Of a stretch of 64,000 nucleotides of DNA, positions 9,084 to 18,907 are shown in pieces (the first letter of the stretch is position 1; every line of letters begins with the position of its first letter). The notes beneath the pieces are model-generated. The model worked only from the letters and a program-made list of their open reading frames with translations, was not told the DNA's origin and ran no database searches. Both the position numbers and the translations under genes were made by a program. Origin of the DNA: DASTPP01 sp035762175 (GTDB taxonomy: Bacteria; Myxococcota_A; Polyangia; Polyangiales; Polyangiaceae); assembly GCA_035762175.1 (NCBI GenBank), contig DASTPP010000379.1, forward strand, positions 1 through 64,000. The letters are read 5' to 3'.

Positions 9084-9437
9084 ATGATCACCGAGACGCC
9101 GGGTGAGCCGCCGACGTACGTGCTGCCGGGGGGCGTGCGCCTCTACGGCCTCGGGCCGCCGGCCCCGCCGCGGCCCCGCCTGCCGACGCCCGCGAGGCTC
9201 GGCGCCTTCCTGAAAGAGCTCGTGCCGGACGCCTTCGCGGTCGAGGTGGCCGACCGGTGGGGCCGCGACGGGCTGACCATCCGGGTCGTCCACCTCGCGA
9301 CGGGGGCGCGGGCCTGGGCCGTCCTGCGCCGCCCCACCGAATTGGACCGCGACCACGTCGGGGCGGCCGTCGAGGCCCTCGACGAAGCCCTCGCCCGACT
9401 GCGGAACAGCTCGAGCAACGCCCTGCCCCCGAGCTGA
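9084..9437 (+). CDS. hypothetical protein, 117 aa
   Basis: The product starts MITETPGEPPTYVLPGGVRL, has a Pro-rich section and then an alpha/beta-looking core (FAVEVADRWGRDGLTIRVVH, ARAWAVLRRPTE) ending in a helix rich in Ala and Leu. No signal, membrane helix or known motif is visible. An in-frame GTG at 9051 is an alternative start that would add 11 residues; neither has a convincing ribosome site. It is divergent from the Cys-rich gene and convergent with the transporter at 9697. Downstream, 9445-9473 is repeated exactly at 9506-9534, a 29-bp GC-rich direct repeat. Confidence 0.5.
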   Translation: MITETPGEPPTYVLPGGVRLYGLGPPAPPRPRLPTPARLGAFLKELVPDAFAVEVADRWGRDGLTIRVVHLATGARAWAVLRRPTELDRDHVGAAVEALDEALARLRNSSSNALPPS

Positions 9438-9696
9438 GGCGCGGGCTCTCGCCGCCGCGCGCCCGGCCGCGCCGCGGCGTACGTCCGGAGGGCAGGTGCC
9501 CTGCTGCTCTCGCCGCCGCGCGCCCGGCCGCGCCCCTCGCCCGGCGGCGCCCGAGCGCACGTGAGATAGCGCTCACGTCCTGGCGTGCCAAACGGCCGGC
9601 GGGTTCGCGGCCGGGCGGATCATGCCTCCTAACCCTCTCGGTCGACGCGACCGGCCGCGCCTGCGCCGACGTGATGCGCGGCGAGGGCCCGGGCCG

Positions 9697-11034
9697 CTAC
9701 GGCGCGCCCCCTTCGCGGCCCGCGGGCGCCGCGCCGGCCGCCCGCGGCGCGACGAAGCGGTCGTAGGCCAGCATGAGCAGGGTGGTCGCGACGCCGATCG
9801 AGCCGACGATGAGCCACATCTGGCCGGGGTCGGCCGAGCGGGGGCCCGGCGTCAGCACGCCGCCCTGGGTCGTGCCGATGTAGTGCTTGACGAGGCCGCC
9901 CGCGATGGCGCCGGCGACGAAGGTGCCGATCGCGACGGGCAGGAACGCGAAGCCCATGTACGTGCCGACTTGATCGTTCGGCGCGAGGTCGGCCACGTAC
10001 TCGTAAAACCTCGGGGCCTGCGTGGCCTCGCCGACGGCGAAGAGGGCGACGGCGGCGACGGCCACCGGCACCGTCTTCGGCCCGAGCCCCATCACGAACC
10101 AGCAGAGCGTCGCGAGCCCGACCCCGAGCGCCATGGCCCGCATCGGCGGCAGCCGCTTGGCGAGCGCCGTGGCGGGCACCGTGACCAGAATGATCGTCCA
10201 GGCGTCGACGGTCTCCATCAGCTCGAAGCGCTCGTAGCGGAGCACGTCGCGCACGTAGAACGGGAACGAATAGAAGAGCTGCCAGAACATGACCCAGAAG
10301 CCCGAGAAGATGACGAGAAAGGCCAGGAAGCGCCCGCTGCGGAAGACGAGCAGCATGTCGGCGACGACGCGGCCCAGGCGCCGCGGCGGGGGCGCGTCGT
10401 CGGGCGGGGGCGGCTCTCGGAAGAGGAGGGTGGTGGCGGCGAGCAGCGCGAGCGACGTGAGCGAGGACATCACGAGCACGTAGGCGATGCCCGCGTTCTC
10501 GCGCACCTGCAGCGCCAAGATGGGCCCCACCGCGCCGCCGAAGTTCACGAGCACGTAGTAGATCGAGTAGCCGAGCGACTTGGTCTCGGCGGTGGTCGTG
10601 CGCGCCACCGTGCCGACGATCGACGGCTTGATGAGCGAGCCGCCGGCGGCGGTGACCAGGAGCGCCAGCAGCATGTAGGTGCGCCCGCCGAGGGCCCGCA
10701 CGAGCCCCTGGCCGGCGGGCAGGCCGCCGAGCCCGACGAGAAAGTAGCCCACGCAGAAGACGGCGAAGCAGAGCTGCAGGCTCTTCTTGAAGCCGTAGCG
10801 GTCGACCACGGTGCCCGCCACGATCGGCAGGAAGAAGAGCAGCGTGTTGAACACGCTGCCGACGAGCCAGCCCGCGGCCTCGGGCCCCAGGCCCACCTGC
10901 TCGGCGACGTAGACCGTCAAGACGGCCTTGCTGCCGTAGTAGGCGAAGCGCTCGAAGAGCTCGATGCCGTTGGCCACCCAGAACGTGCGGCCGAAGCCCG
11001 AGCGCAGCGTCGCGAGCAGGGCCGGCGGGGTCAT
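9697..11034 (-). CDS. MFS transporter, POT/PTR-like
   Basis: A 445-residue inner-membrane transporter with about twelve helices. The order fits the proton-dependent oligopeptide transporter branch: an N-terminal FERFAYYGSKAVLTVYV (an E-x-F-x-Y-Y-type motif of POT helix 1), then GTVVDRYGFKKSLQL between helices 2 and 3 (the MFS motif A loop), and AGGSLIKPSIVG in helix 4. The middle loop (PPPPDDAPPPRR) is short. The ATG at 11034 is chosen because the first conserved helix begins soon after; the 36 residues upstream in frame are basic and unconserved-looking. Peptide or amino-acid import with protons is inferred from the family. Confidence 0.8.
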   Translation of the reverse strand: MTPPALLATLRSGFGRTFWVANGIELFERFAYYGSKAVLTVYVAEQVGLGPEAAGWLVGSVFNTLLFFLPIVAGTVVDRYGFKKSLQLCFAVFCVGYFLVGLGGLPAGQGLVRALGGRTYMLLALLVTAAGGSLIKPSIVGTVARTTTAETKSLGYSIYYVLVNFGGAVGPILALQVRENAGIAYVLVMSSLTSLALLAATTLLFREPPPPDDAPPPRRLGRVVADMLLVFRSGRFLAFLVIFSGFWVMFWQLFYSFPFYVRDVLRYERFELMETVDAWTIILVTVPATALAKRLPPMRAMALGVGLATLCWFVMGLGPKTVPVAVAAVALFAVGEATQAPRFYEYVADLAPNDQVGTYMGFAFLPVAIGTFVAGAIAGGLVKHYIGTTQGGVLTPGPRSADPGQMWLIVGSIGVATTLLMLAYDRFVAPRAAGAAPAGREGGAP

Positions 11035-11200
11035 GATCGCGCCCGCCCGGCCGCGCCGGGCACCTGGTCGTGCATGGCGCGCATTCTGCACCACTTTCGG
11101 CCGCCCGGGGTGTGCAACGAGGCGACCGGCTCGCGCGAGCACTCGACGCTACCGAACGACTTCTGGGGCGTGCTATGCGGAGGCGCGCTAGAGTGAGCGG

Positions 11201-12745
11201 GTGAAGCGACGGGCCATGCTCTCGGCCTTGGGCGCCGGGCTCTCGGCGGGCGCGTGCGCGGCGCGGGCCCCCGCGAAGCCGCCTACGAGCGTCGCGCCGA
11301 CGCCGCGCCGGGCGGCGGCGCCCGGCGGCCCCGTCTTGCGCGCGCGCGAGCTCTTGGCCGACGCGGCCCTGCTGCGCCGGGCCTACGAGGCGCTGCACCC
11401 GGGCCTTTATCGCTACAACACGCCGGCACAGCTCGGCGCGCACTACGCCGCGCTCGAGCGCGCGCTCGGGCGCGACCAGAGCCTGCAAGAGGCCTTCATC
11501 GCGCTGACGACCTTTACCGCGACCCTCAAGTGCGGCCACAGCTACCCGAACTTCTTCAACCAGCCCGACGAGGTCGCGGCGGCGATCTTGAACGGCCAAC
11601 CCTGCCTGCCGTTTTTCTTCCGGTGGCTGGGCGGGCGCATGGTCGTCACGCGCTCGTTCGCCCCCGACGGGCGACTCGCCCCGGGCGCCGAGGTGCTCGC
11701 GATCGACGGCGTGCCCGCCCGGGCCGTGCTCGAGGCCCTCTTGCCGCTCGCCCGCGCCGACGGGTCGAACGACGAGAAGCGCGTCAATTACCTCGAGGCG
11801 CGCGGCGAGTCGACGTACGACGCGTTCGACGTCTACTACGCCATGCTCTTCCCGCCCCGCGGCGGGCACGTCGAGCTCGACCTCGCCGACCCGCGCTCGG
11901 GGGCGCGGGCGACCTCGCGCGTGCCGACGCTCCGCCACGCCGATCGCGTCGACGCCATCGAGGGCCGCGAGCGCGGGCGCGCGGGCGGCGCCCCGGCCTG
12001 GCGGGTCGCTTTCTTCGACGACAAGCTCGCCGTCTTGACCATGCCAACCTGGGCGCTCTACCGCACCACGTGGGACTGGCGCGCCTTTCTCGACGAGACT
12101 TTCGCCGAGATCGCCCGCCGCGGCGTCACCGACCTCGCGATCGATCTGCGCGGCAACGAGGGCGGGCTCGGCGTGGGCGACGTGCTGCTCGGCCACCTGT
12201 CGGCGCGCCCCGTCGCGCCCGACCCCTACCGGCGCCTCGTGCGCTACCGCAAGGTGCCCGCCGACCTCGACCCCCACCTCGACACCTGGGACGACTCCTT
12301 TCGCGACTGGGGCGAGCAGGCCGTCGAGGTGGGCGGCGGCTTCTACCGGCTGACCCGCCGTGACGGCGAGGGCCCGCGGGGCGACGCCGGCGCCCGCCCC
12401 CCGCGGCCGCCCTTCGGCGGGCGCACCTGGGTGCTCGTCGACGCGTCGAACAGCTCGGCGACCTTCGAGTTCGCGCTCGCGGTGCGGCAGAACCGGCTCG
12501 GCACGCTGGTCGGGCGAACGACCGGCGGCAACCTGCGCGGCATCAACGGCGGCGCCTTCTTCTTCTTGCGCCTACCGAACTCGAAAATCGAGGTCGACGT
12601 GCCGCTCATCGGACAGTTCCCCGAGGGCGAGCGCCCCGACGCGGGCCTCGTGCCCGACCTCATCGTTACGCCGACGGCCGCCGACATCGCCGCGGGCGTC
12701 GACGTCGAGCTCGCGACACTGCGGGCGAGGCGGCGGGCGGGCTAA
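11201..12745 (+). CDS. S41-family peptidase, exported
   Basis: A 514-residue protein with a GTG start and an N-terminal export signal (MKRRAMLSALGAGLSAGACA). The Arg pair could be Tat-like, and the Cys at 19 is close to, but not a perfect, lipobox. The tail-specific protease fold is shown by VTDLAIDLRGNEGGLG, the usual strand before the catalytic part, and WVLVDASNSSATFEFALAVR, where the family's nucleophilic Ser-x-x-x-Glu/Phe segment sits, followed by GRTTGGNLRGINGG. A PDZ-like core (APGAEVLAIDGVPARAVLEAL) precedes them. A periplasmic role in protein or peptide turnover is inferred. It is divergently arranged with the transporter at 9697. Confidence 0.78.
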   Translation: MKRRAMLSALGAGLSAGACAARAPAKPPTSVAPTPRRAAAPGGPVLRARELLADAALLRRAYEALHPGLYRYNTPAQLGAHYAALERALGRDQSLQEAFIALTTFTATLKCGHSYPNFFNQPDEVAAAILNGQPCLPFFFRWLGGRMVVTRSFAPDGRLAPGAEVLAIDGVPARAVLEALLPLARADGSNDEKRVNYLEARGESTYDAFDVYYAMLFPPRGGHVELDLADPRSGARATSRVPTLRHADRVDAIEGRERGRAGGAPAWRVAFFDDKLAVLTMPTWALYRTTWDWRAFLDETFAEIARRGVTDLAIDLRGNEGGLGVGDVLLGHLSARPVAPDPYRRLVRYRKVPADLDPHLDTWDDSFRDWGEQAVEVGGGFYRLTRRDGEGPRGDAGARPPRPPFGGRTWVLVDASNSSATFEFALAVRQNRLGTLVGRTTGGNLRGINGGAFFFLRLPNSKIEVDVPLIGQFPEGERPDAGLVPDLIVTPTAADIAAGVDVELATLRARRRAG

Positions 12746-12789
12746 GAACGGCGAGCACGACCCGCGCCGGCGCCCGCGCGCGCCCCGGG

Positions 12790-13104
12790 TCACACCCCTC
12801 GCCCCTCGCTCACCGGCGACACCTTCGGGCCCGGCTCGCCGCTCCCGCCGCGGTCGGGGTTGCCCAGGGCGGCGATCGCGCCAAGCCGCCGCTGAACTTG
12901 ATCGGGGGGCAAGTACACGCTCAGGGCCACCCGAAGGTGTGGCATGAGCAGAGGCAGATCGTGGGGGGTGACCTGCGCCGGGTCGATCTTCGCGTGCGCG
13001 CAGGCGCGCCGCACCACGCCGGCCGCGAAGATGCGAGAGAGACCGCTGCGCTCGACGATCCGCTCGAAAAGCGGTGGCGGGGGGTCGGTCAATCGGGTAC
13101 CCAC
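12790..13104 (-). CDS. hypothetical helical protein, 104 aa
   Basis: Starts MGTRLTDPPPPLFERIVERS and contains an all-helical core (IFAAGVVRRACAHAKIDPAQ, LPLLMPHLRVALSVYLPPDQ) with a short disordered tail. The start overlaps the end of the upstream gene by 16 bases, so the pair is probably translationally coupled and works together. The size and helical register suggest a small regulatory or adaptor domain, but I do not recognise the family. Confidence 0.65.
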   Translation of the reverse strand: MGTRLTDPPPPLFERIVERSGLSRIFAAGVVRRACAHAKIDPAQVTPHDLPLLMPHLRVALSVYLPPDQVQRRLGAIAALGNPDRGGSGEPGPKVSPVSEGRGV

Positions 13105-13520
13105 ACGCGCACGATGTCGGTGGCGTGGCGGAAGGCGTACTCGCCGACCCAGTGGGCGTCGTCGTCGCGCAGGTCGGGCGGCAGGTGCGCGGTGGCGATG
13201 CGGACGACGTGGCAGTAAAGCAGGGGGAGCGTACCGACCATGTCGGTGAGGCGGACGCCGGCGTCTCGCAAGCCCGGAAAGAGCGTCTCGTAGTCGTTGC
13301 GCCGCAGCTCGTCGGTCGCCCCGGCGAGCGTCTCGGCCAAGACGGCGCGCAGGCCGTGAACGGACTGCGACATCTCGTCGCGCGACATGTCCACGATCTG
13401 CCGCCCTTCGAGCGCCTTTTGCTCATTCTGGCGCTCGATGGCGCCGTAGAGGGCTTCGACCAGCTCGTCACGGTGTCGCGCGAGCAACGCGTTCAGCTGG
13501 GCGGCAAAGGGGGGGGGCAT
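13089..13520 (-). CDS. hypothetical helical sensor-like protein, 143 aa
   Basis: Starts MPPPFAAQLNALLARHRDEL and is entirely helical by pattern, with QIVDMSRDEMSQSVHGLRAV and LLYCHVVRIATAHLPP. The layout recalls the globin-like N-terminal sensor domains of RsbR or kinase-associated proteins; this is a weak resemblance, not a family assignment. A longer in-frame start exists near 13592, but the ATG at 13520 gives a compact domain. It heads a two-gene unit with the 104-residue protein, overlapping it by 16 bases. The dyad and promoter-like -10 at 13572-13599 lie just upstream. Confidence 0.65.
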   Translation of the reverse strand: MPPPFAAQLNALLARHRDELVEALYGAIERQNEQKALEGRQIVDMSRDEMSQSVHGLRAVLAETLAGATDELRRNDYETLFPGLRDAGVRLTDMVGTLPLLYCHVVRIATAHLPPDLRDDDAHWVGEYAFRHATDIVRVWVPD

Positions 13521-13571
13521 GGGCGCGGCTCCCGAAAGCCTGGGTCGACCCAACGACGACCCATCGGGCTT

Positions 13572-13599
13572 ACTATACCATACCGTCATGTCGCATGAC
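13572..13599 (-). promoter_or_regulatory. dyad operator and -10-like element
   Basis: On the minus strand a TATAGT (13577-13572) sits about 50 bases before the start at 13520. Just upstream is a perfect 15-base dyad, GTCATGTCGCATGAC (13585-13599; six-base arms, three-base centre). A repressor site overlapping a promoter for the two-gene unit is the simplest reading. No clear -35 was found. The remaining bases up to 13798 hold nothing else I can support. Confidence 0.35.
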
Positions 13600-13798
13600 A
13601 TCACACCGATCGCCCCGCTGCCCACCCCGGCGGGGACGCTGACCCCGGTGCCGAGGCCCGCGCCCAGGTCGAATTTTCGCCTGCCCCCGGGGCCTCGAGC
13701 TCTGCGCCGAGGCCGTTTCAGGCAGGGAACGCCCTCCCGCGCGGCCGGCCCTCGGTCGCCGAAGCCTCCGAGTGCGCAAGGCGCAGCTGGCGCTCGCA

Positions 13799-14371
13799 TC
13801 AGAACCAGCTCGAGGGGGCCGAGGCCGTGGGGGCGGGCGGTGGCGCGCTCGACGCGGCGGGCGCGGGGGCGGGCGCCGCGGGCGGGGGCGGCGCCGACGA
13901 AGCGACGGCAGGCGCCTTCGGCACGGGGGCGGCGGGGGGCGCGGGCGCCTCGCCGACATGGCCCCGGCAGCGGAATTCGATATGCCACTCGGACGGCTCG
14001 GTCGTGTCCGAGCTCTCGGCCCGCGCGGCCCCGAAGCCGGAGCTCGACCAGGGGTCGGCGCTCGGGCGCACTTCACCTTCTCTGAGCACGTCGTAGCCAT
14101 AGGGGCACTGCCGACGCATGTACGACTCGGCCTGCGCGTGCGCCTCGTCGCGGTTGCCGATCAAGGCGAGCTCGCCGCTCGCGGGCGTCAGCCGCACCAC
14201 CCGGAGCGTGCCACCGCACCCACCCAGCGCAGCCAGCGAAGCGAGGACGGCCCAGGCCGAGAGGCGGCGCGGCAAGCGCCCGCGGCGCCGCGAGCGGGGC
14301 GGGGGCGGCGGAGGGAAGGGCGGGAGCCCGGGGCGGGCCGGCGTGCGGGGCGGGGCGGGGTCAATTCTCAT
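13799..14371 (-). CDS. lipoprotein with Ala/Pro-rich tail
   Basis: A 190-residue probable lipoprotein. A long basic, Pro-rich N-region is followed by a hydrophobic stretch ending SLAALGGC at about residues 45-52, a good lipobox. The mature part has a small domain with two further Cys (RRQCPYGYDVLREGEVR and EWHIEFRCRG), probably a disulphide. The last ~55 residues are a disordered Ala/Pro/Ser tail. The motif pattern (Cys-Pro-x-Gly-Tyr after a helix) resembles small myxobacterial lipoproteins, but no function is evident. Confidence 0.6.
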   Translation of the reverse strand: MRIDPAPPRTPARPGLPPFPPPPPPRSRRRGRLPRRLSAWAVLASLAALGGCGGTLRVVRLTPASGELALIGNRDEAHAQAESYMRRQCPYGYDVLREGEVRPSADPWSSSGFGAARAESSDTTEPSEWHIEFRCRGHVGEAPAPPAAPVPKAPAVASSAPPPPAAPAPAPAASSAPPPAPTASAPSSWF

Positions 14372-15071
14372 GGCGGGACTCTCCGGGGCGCGCTCATGCA
14401 GGTACCGGGCGAGCGTGCCCGGAAGGCTCGGCAGATCGCTCGGGCTCGCGCTCGGCGCCGCCGAAGACGAGGTCGAGCGGTGGGCTCAATTGCAGGACGC
14501 CGGCGGCGATGGGGGCCGCCTCGCCCCGGCCCTCGTTGTCATGAGGTTGGGCCTCGCGGCCACTCTCTACAATCACGTATGTTGATGCGTGTCGCGCGGG
14601 GGGCCCGACGCGCGCAAGGCCGGCAAGCGTGCTGCCGGGGCGCGTGTGCCGTTCCGGGCGGGTGCCGCCGCGGCGCGTTCGGCCCCCCGAGTGTGGGCAA
14701 ATTGCTACCCGTGACGCATTTCTCTACGCGGGCCAACGCGCCGGCCCAGAGCTGGCACGGTCGTCGCTCCTTGAGCGCGACCTCTTGAGGCACCCGGTCG
14801 CCCGGCCGAACGAGGGCGGAGAGGGCCCCCTCGTGCAGGCCGACCCGGTCGAGAGGCCAGGGCGGCCGGCCAGCGCATTGTCGTCTTGCGCGAGCGCGAA
14901 CGGCGGTAACCGTGGCGCCGGTATCGGCAGACGGCAAAACGCGGGCGAGCCGGCGAGGGCCGCGCTCGGGTGCCACTCGGGCCTCGAGCTGTATCGCCTG
15001 CCCGGCGACAGCCCTCGGCTCAAGGTGCCGAAGCGAGTGCAACGCTGAGGCGCTCGATCTAGCGTACCTCC
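14372..15071 (+). other. gene-less stretch of 700 bases
   Basis: Frames across this stretch are open only because of high GC. None shows a ribosome site, signal peptide or domain, and all are rich in Arg and Pro, as expected of shadow frames. I see no tRNA, long palindrome or tandem repeat. It presumably holds the promoters of the divergent lipoprotein (minus strand) and kinase (plus strand) genes. Confidence 0.4.
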
Positions 15072-17422
15072 ATGGCGGTGATACCCCGGGGGCCGCGCCT
15101 CCTTTGGGCCACCTTGGTCTTCGCGGCCGCGGTGCTGGTCGCGTCGGCTTGGGGGGCGAAACAGGCCTGGGGGCGCCCCTACGCCTCTCTTTTCGTCGAC
15201 CCTTTCGTCTACGTCAGTCGGGTCTACCTGCCCTCGTGGCCGGCGGCCCAATGGGGGCTCGGCGGCGAGCGAATCGTTGCGCTGAGCTGGGCGGCGCCCC
15301 CCCGCGAGGGGGGCGCCCCGCCGGCCGAGCGGGTCGAGCTGGGCGCCGGGGGCGCTTCGGCCATCGACCTCTTCGACGGAGCGATCGCGCGGGCGCGAGG
15401 CCAGGGGGCCGCTGCCGTCGTCGCCGAATTCGAGTCGGGCGAGGCGCGCGAGCTCGGGCTGGCGGGGCGATCGGTGGGCGTCGACGAGCTCTGGTGGTTC
15501 GGGGGCCTCAACTCGCTCGCCGGGGTCGCCATGCTCTGGCTGGGGCTCACCGCGTATTCGATGGCCGGCAGCGGCCCGGGCGCCCGCGCGCACCTCGGGC
15601 TCAGCGTGTCGGTCTTCGTCTTTCTGACGACCTTCTTCGACTACCACACGACGCGCTACCTCGCCCCGCTCTTCGCCGCGTCGACCGTCGCCAGCTCGGT
15701 CGGCCTCTGCGCGGTCGCGCTCTGCTTTCCGAGCCCGCCCCGGCTGCCGAGGCCGGCCCGCGCCGCGCTCGTCGCGCTCGGCGTCGCGGGGGCCTTGCTC
15801 GCGCTCGCCCTCGCGCTCGCCGCCGCGCTCGGCCGCGACGTCCGCCCTTTGCGCAGGCTGGCCGACGAGCTCATGTCTTGGTCGCCCGGGGTGCTCGCCG
15901 TTTCGGTCCTTTGGCGCCTCCGGGGCGCGCGGGGCAAGGCGCGAAAAGAGCTCACCTCGGCCCTGTGGGGGCTCGTGCCGGGCCCGCTCGCCCTCACCGT
16001 TCTGTCGTTCGGTAGCGACTGGTCCCTCGCGCTGTCGATGCCCTTCGCCGTCACCGCCTTCCCCCTGGCGATCGGCTACGGGCTGATCCGGCACAACATT
16101 TTTGATACCAACAAGCCTCTTTACCGCCTCCCCTTCGCCGTGCCCGTCGCCGTCGGGGGCTCGATCGTGGCCGGCTGCGTCTACGTGCTCGTGCGGGGCG
16201 GCTTCGTGCGCGACGGGGTCTCGGCGCCGAACGCCTCGCTCGCGGCGGGGGTCGTCGCCGCCTGCGCCGGGGCGGCCTCGACCTTCGCGCTCTGGCGCGT
16301 GGTCGAGCGGGTGGCGTTCTCCTCCGGGGCGCGCTTCCGGCCCACGATCGAGAAGCTCGCCGACCAGCTCGCCGCGTCGAGCGACGAGGGGGCCATTCGC
16401 GTCAACCTTTGCATCCTCGTGCAGCGCCTGCTCGAGGCCGACAACGTCACCTTCCACGAGCCGCCCGAGGGCCTCGCGGGCGACGCCCGTTGGGCCCAGC
16501 TCGCGGCGGGGCACCGGGTGCACGAGCGGCGGGGGCCCGGCGAGCACCTGCTCTTCGCGCCCCTGCGCTCGGCGGGGGGGCTCTTGGGGGCGCTCTGCGT
16601 CGCGCCGCGGGGCGAGGGCGCGCCCTTCTCGGCCGAAGATCTGGCCCTGCTCGACACCATCACCACCCTGGGCGTGCTCGGCATCAACCACGCGCGTGCG
16701 ATCCGGCGCGTCGAAGAGCTGCGGCGCTTCGAGGCCGAGGTCAGCGAGGGCGGCCAGCGCCTGACGCTCGACTTGCTCGGGGCCGAGCTCGCGCACGAGA
16801 TCGCCTACCCGCTCAACTACTTCCGGCACCTGCTCGACCGCCTGGCCAAGGGGTTGCCGCAGAAGGCCGACGACGTCGAGATCGGGCGCGAGGAGGTCGA
16901 GCGGCTGCGGCGCATGGTGGCGGCGATGCGCAAGCTGCGCCTGCCCTCGCTCGAGCACCGGTCGATCGCGATCGCCCCCCTGGTCGAGCGCGTGCTCACG
17001 CTCCTGCGCGGCGTCGTCGAAGAGCGCGCCCTCGAGGTCTCGGTCGACGTGCCGGCGGCCGTGCGCGTCGAGGCCGACCCCGACCGGGCCCTGCAGCTGC
17101 TCGCGAACCTGGTGCGCAACGCCTTGCAGGCCGCGCCCGAGGGGGGCCGCGTCGAGGTGGCCGCGTTCGTCGAGGCGAGCGCCGTCGTGATCGAGGTGCG
17201 CGACGACGGGCCCGGCGTGCCCGAGGCGCTGCGCGACTCGATCTTCCACCCCTGGGTGAGCGACCGGCCGGGCGGCACCGGGCTCGGCCTCGCCGTCTCC
17301 CTGCGCATCGCGACCGGCTTCGGCTGGCGCCTCGGCCACCGGCGCGAGGGGCGAAAGACCGTCTTTCGGGTCGAAGCGCCCCTGGGCCCCGAACCCCCCG
17401 GCGAACGTGAGACAATGCGGGC

Positions 17423-17426
<4 letters not shown>
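15072..17426 (+). CDS. membrane sensor histidine kinase
   Basis: A 784-residue kinase. One N-terminal helix, a periplasmic domain of about 110 residues, then some eight transmembrane helices up to residue ~415 form the sensor. A GAF-like domain (about 430-545; LLFAPLRSAGGLLGALCVA) follows. The H-box is ELAHEIAYPLNYFRHLL, with the phospho-accepting His near residue 575. The ATPase domain shows LLANLVRNALQA (N-box), VRDDGPGVPEAL (G1) and GGTGLGLAVS (G2). It ends overlapping the start of the NtrC-type gene by four bases (ATGA), so the two are coupled and form a cognate pair. Signal unknown. Confidence 0.88.
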
Positions 17427-18796
<1,370 letters not shown>

Positions 18797-18907
18797 GGCG
18801 GCGCCCGCCTCCCCGTCGCGCCGCCCGCGTCGTCCGGCGCGCGTACGGGCGCCCCTGAAGACGCCCGCGCGGCGCGTTCGGCGAACGGACGCCGGGCGCG
18901 CGCGCGT

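Noticed and set aside
14539..15042. Genes between the lipoprotein and the kinase
   Set aside because: All frames are Arg/Pro-rich and lack signals.
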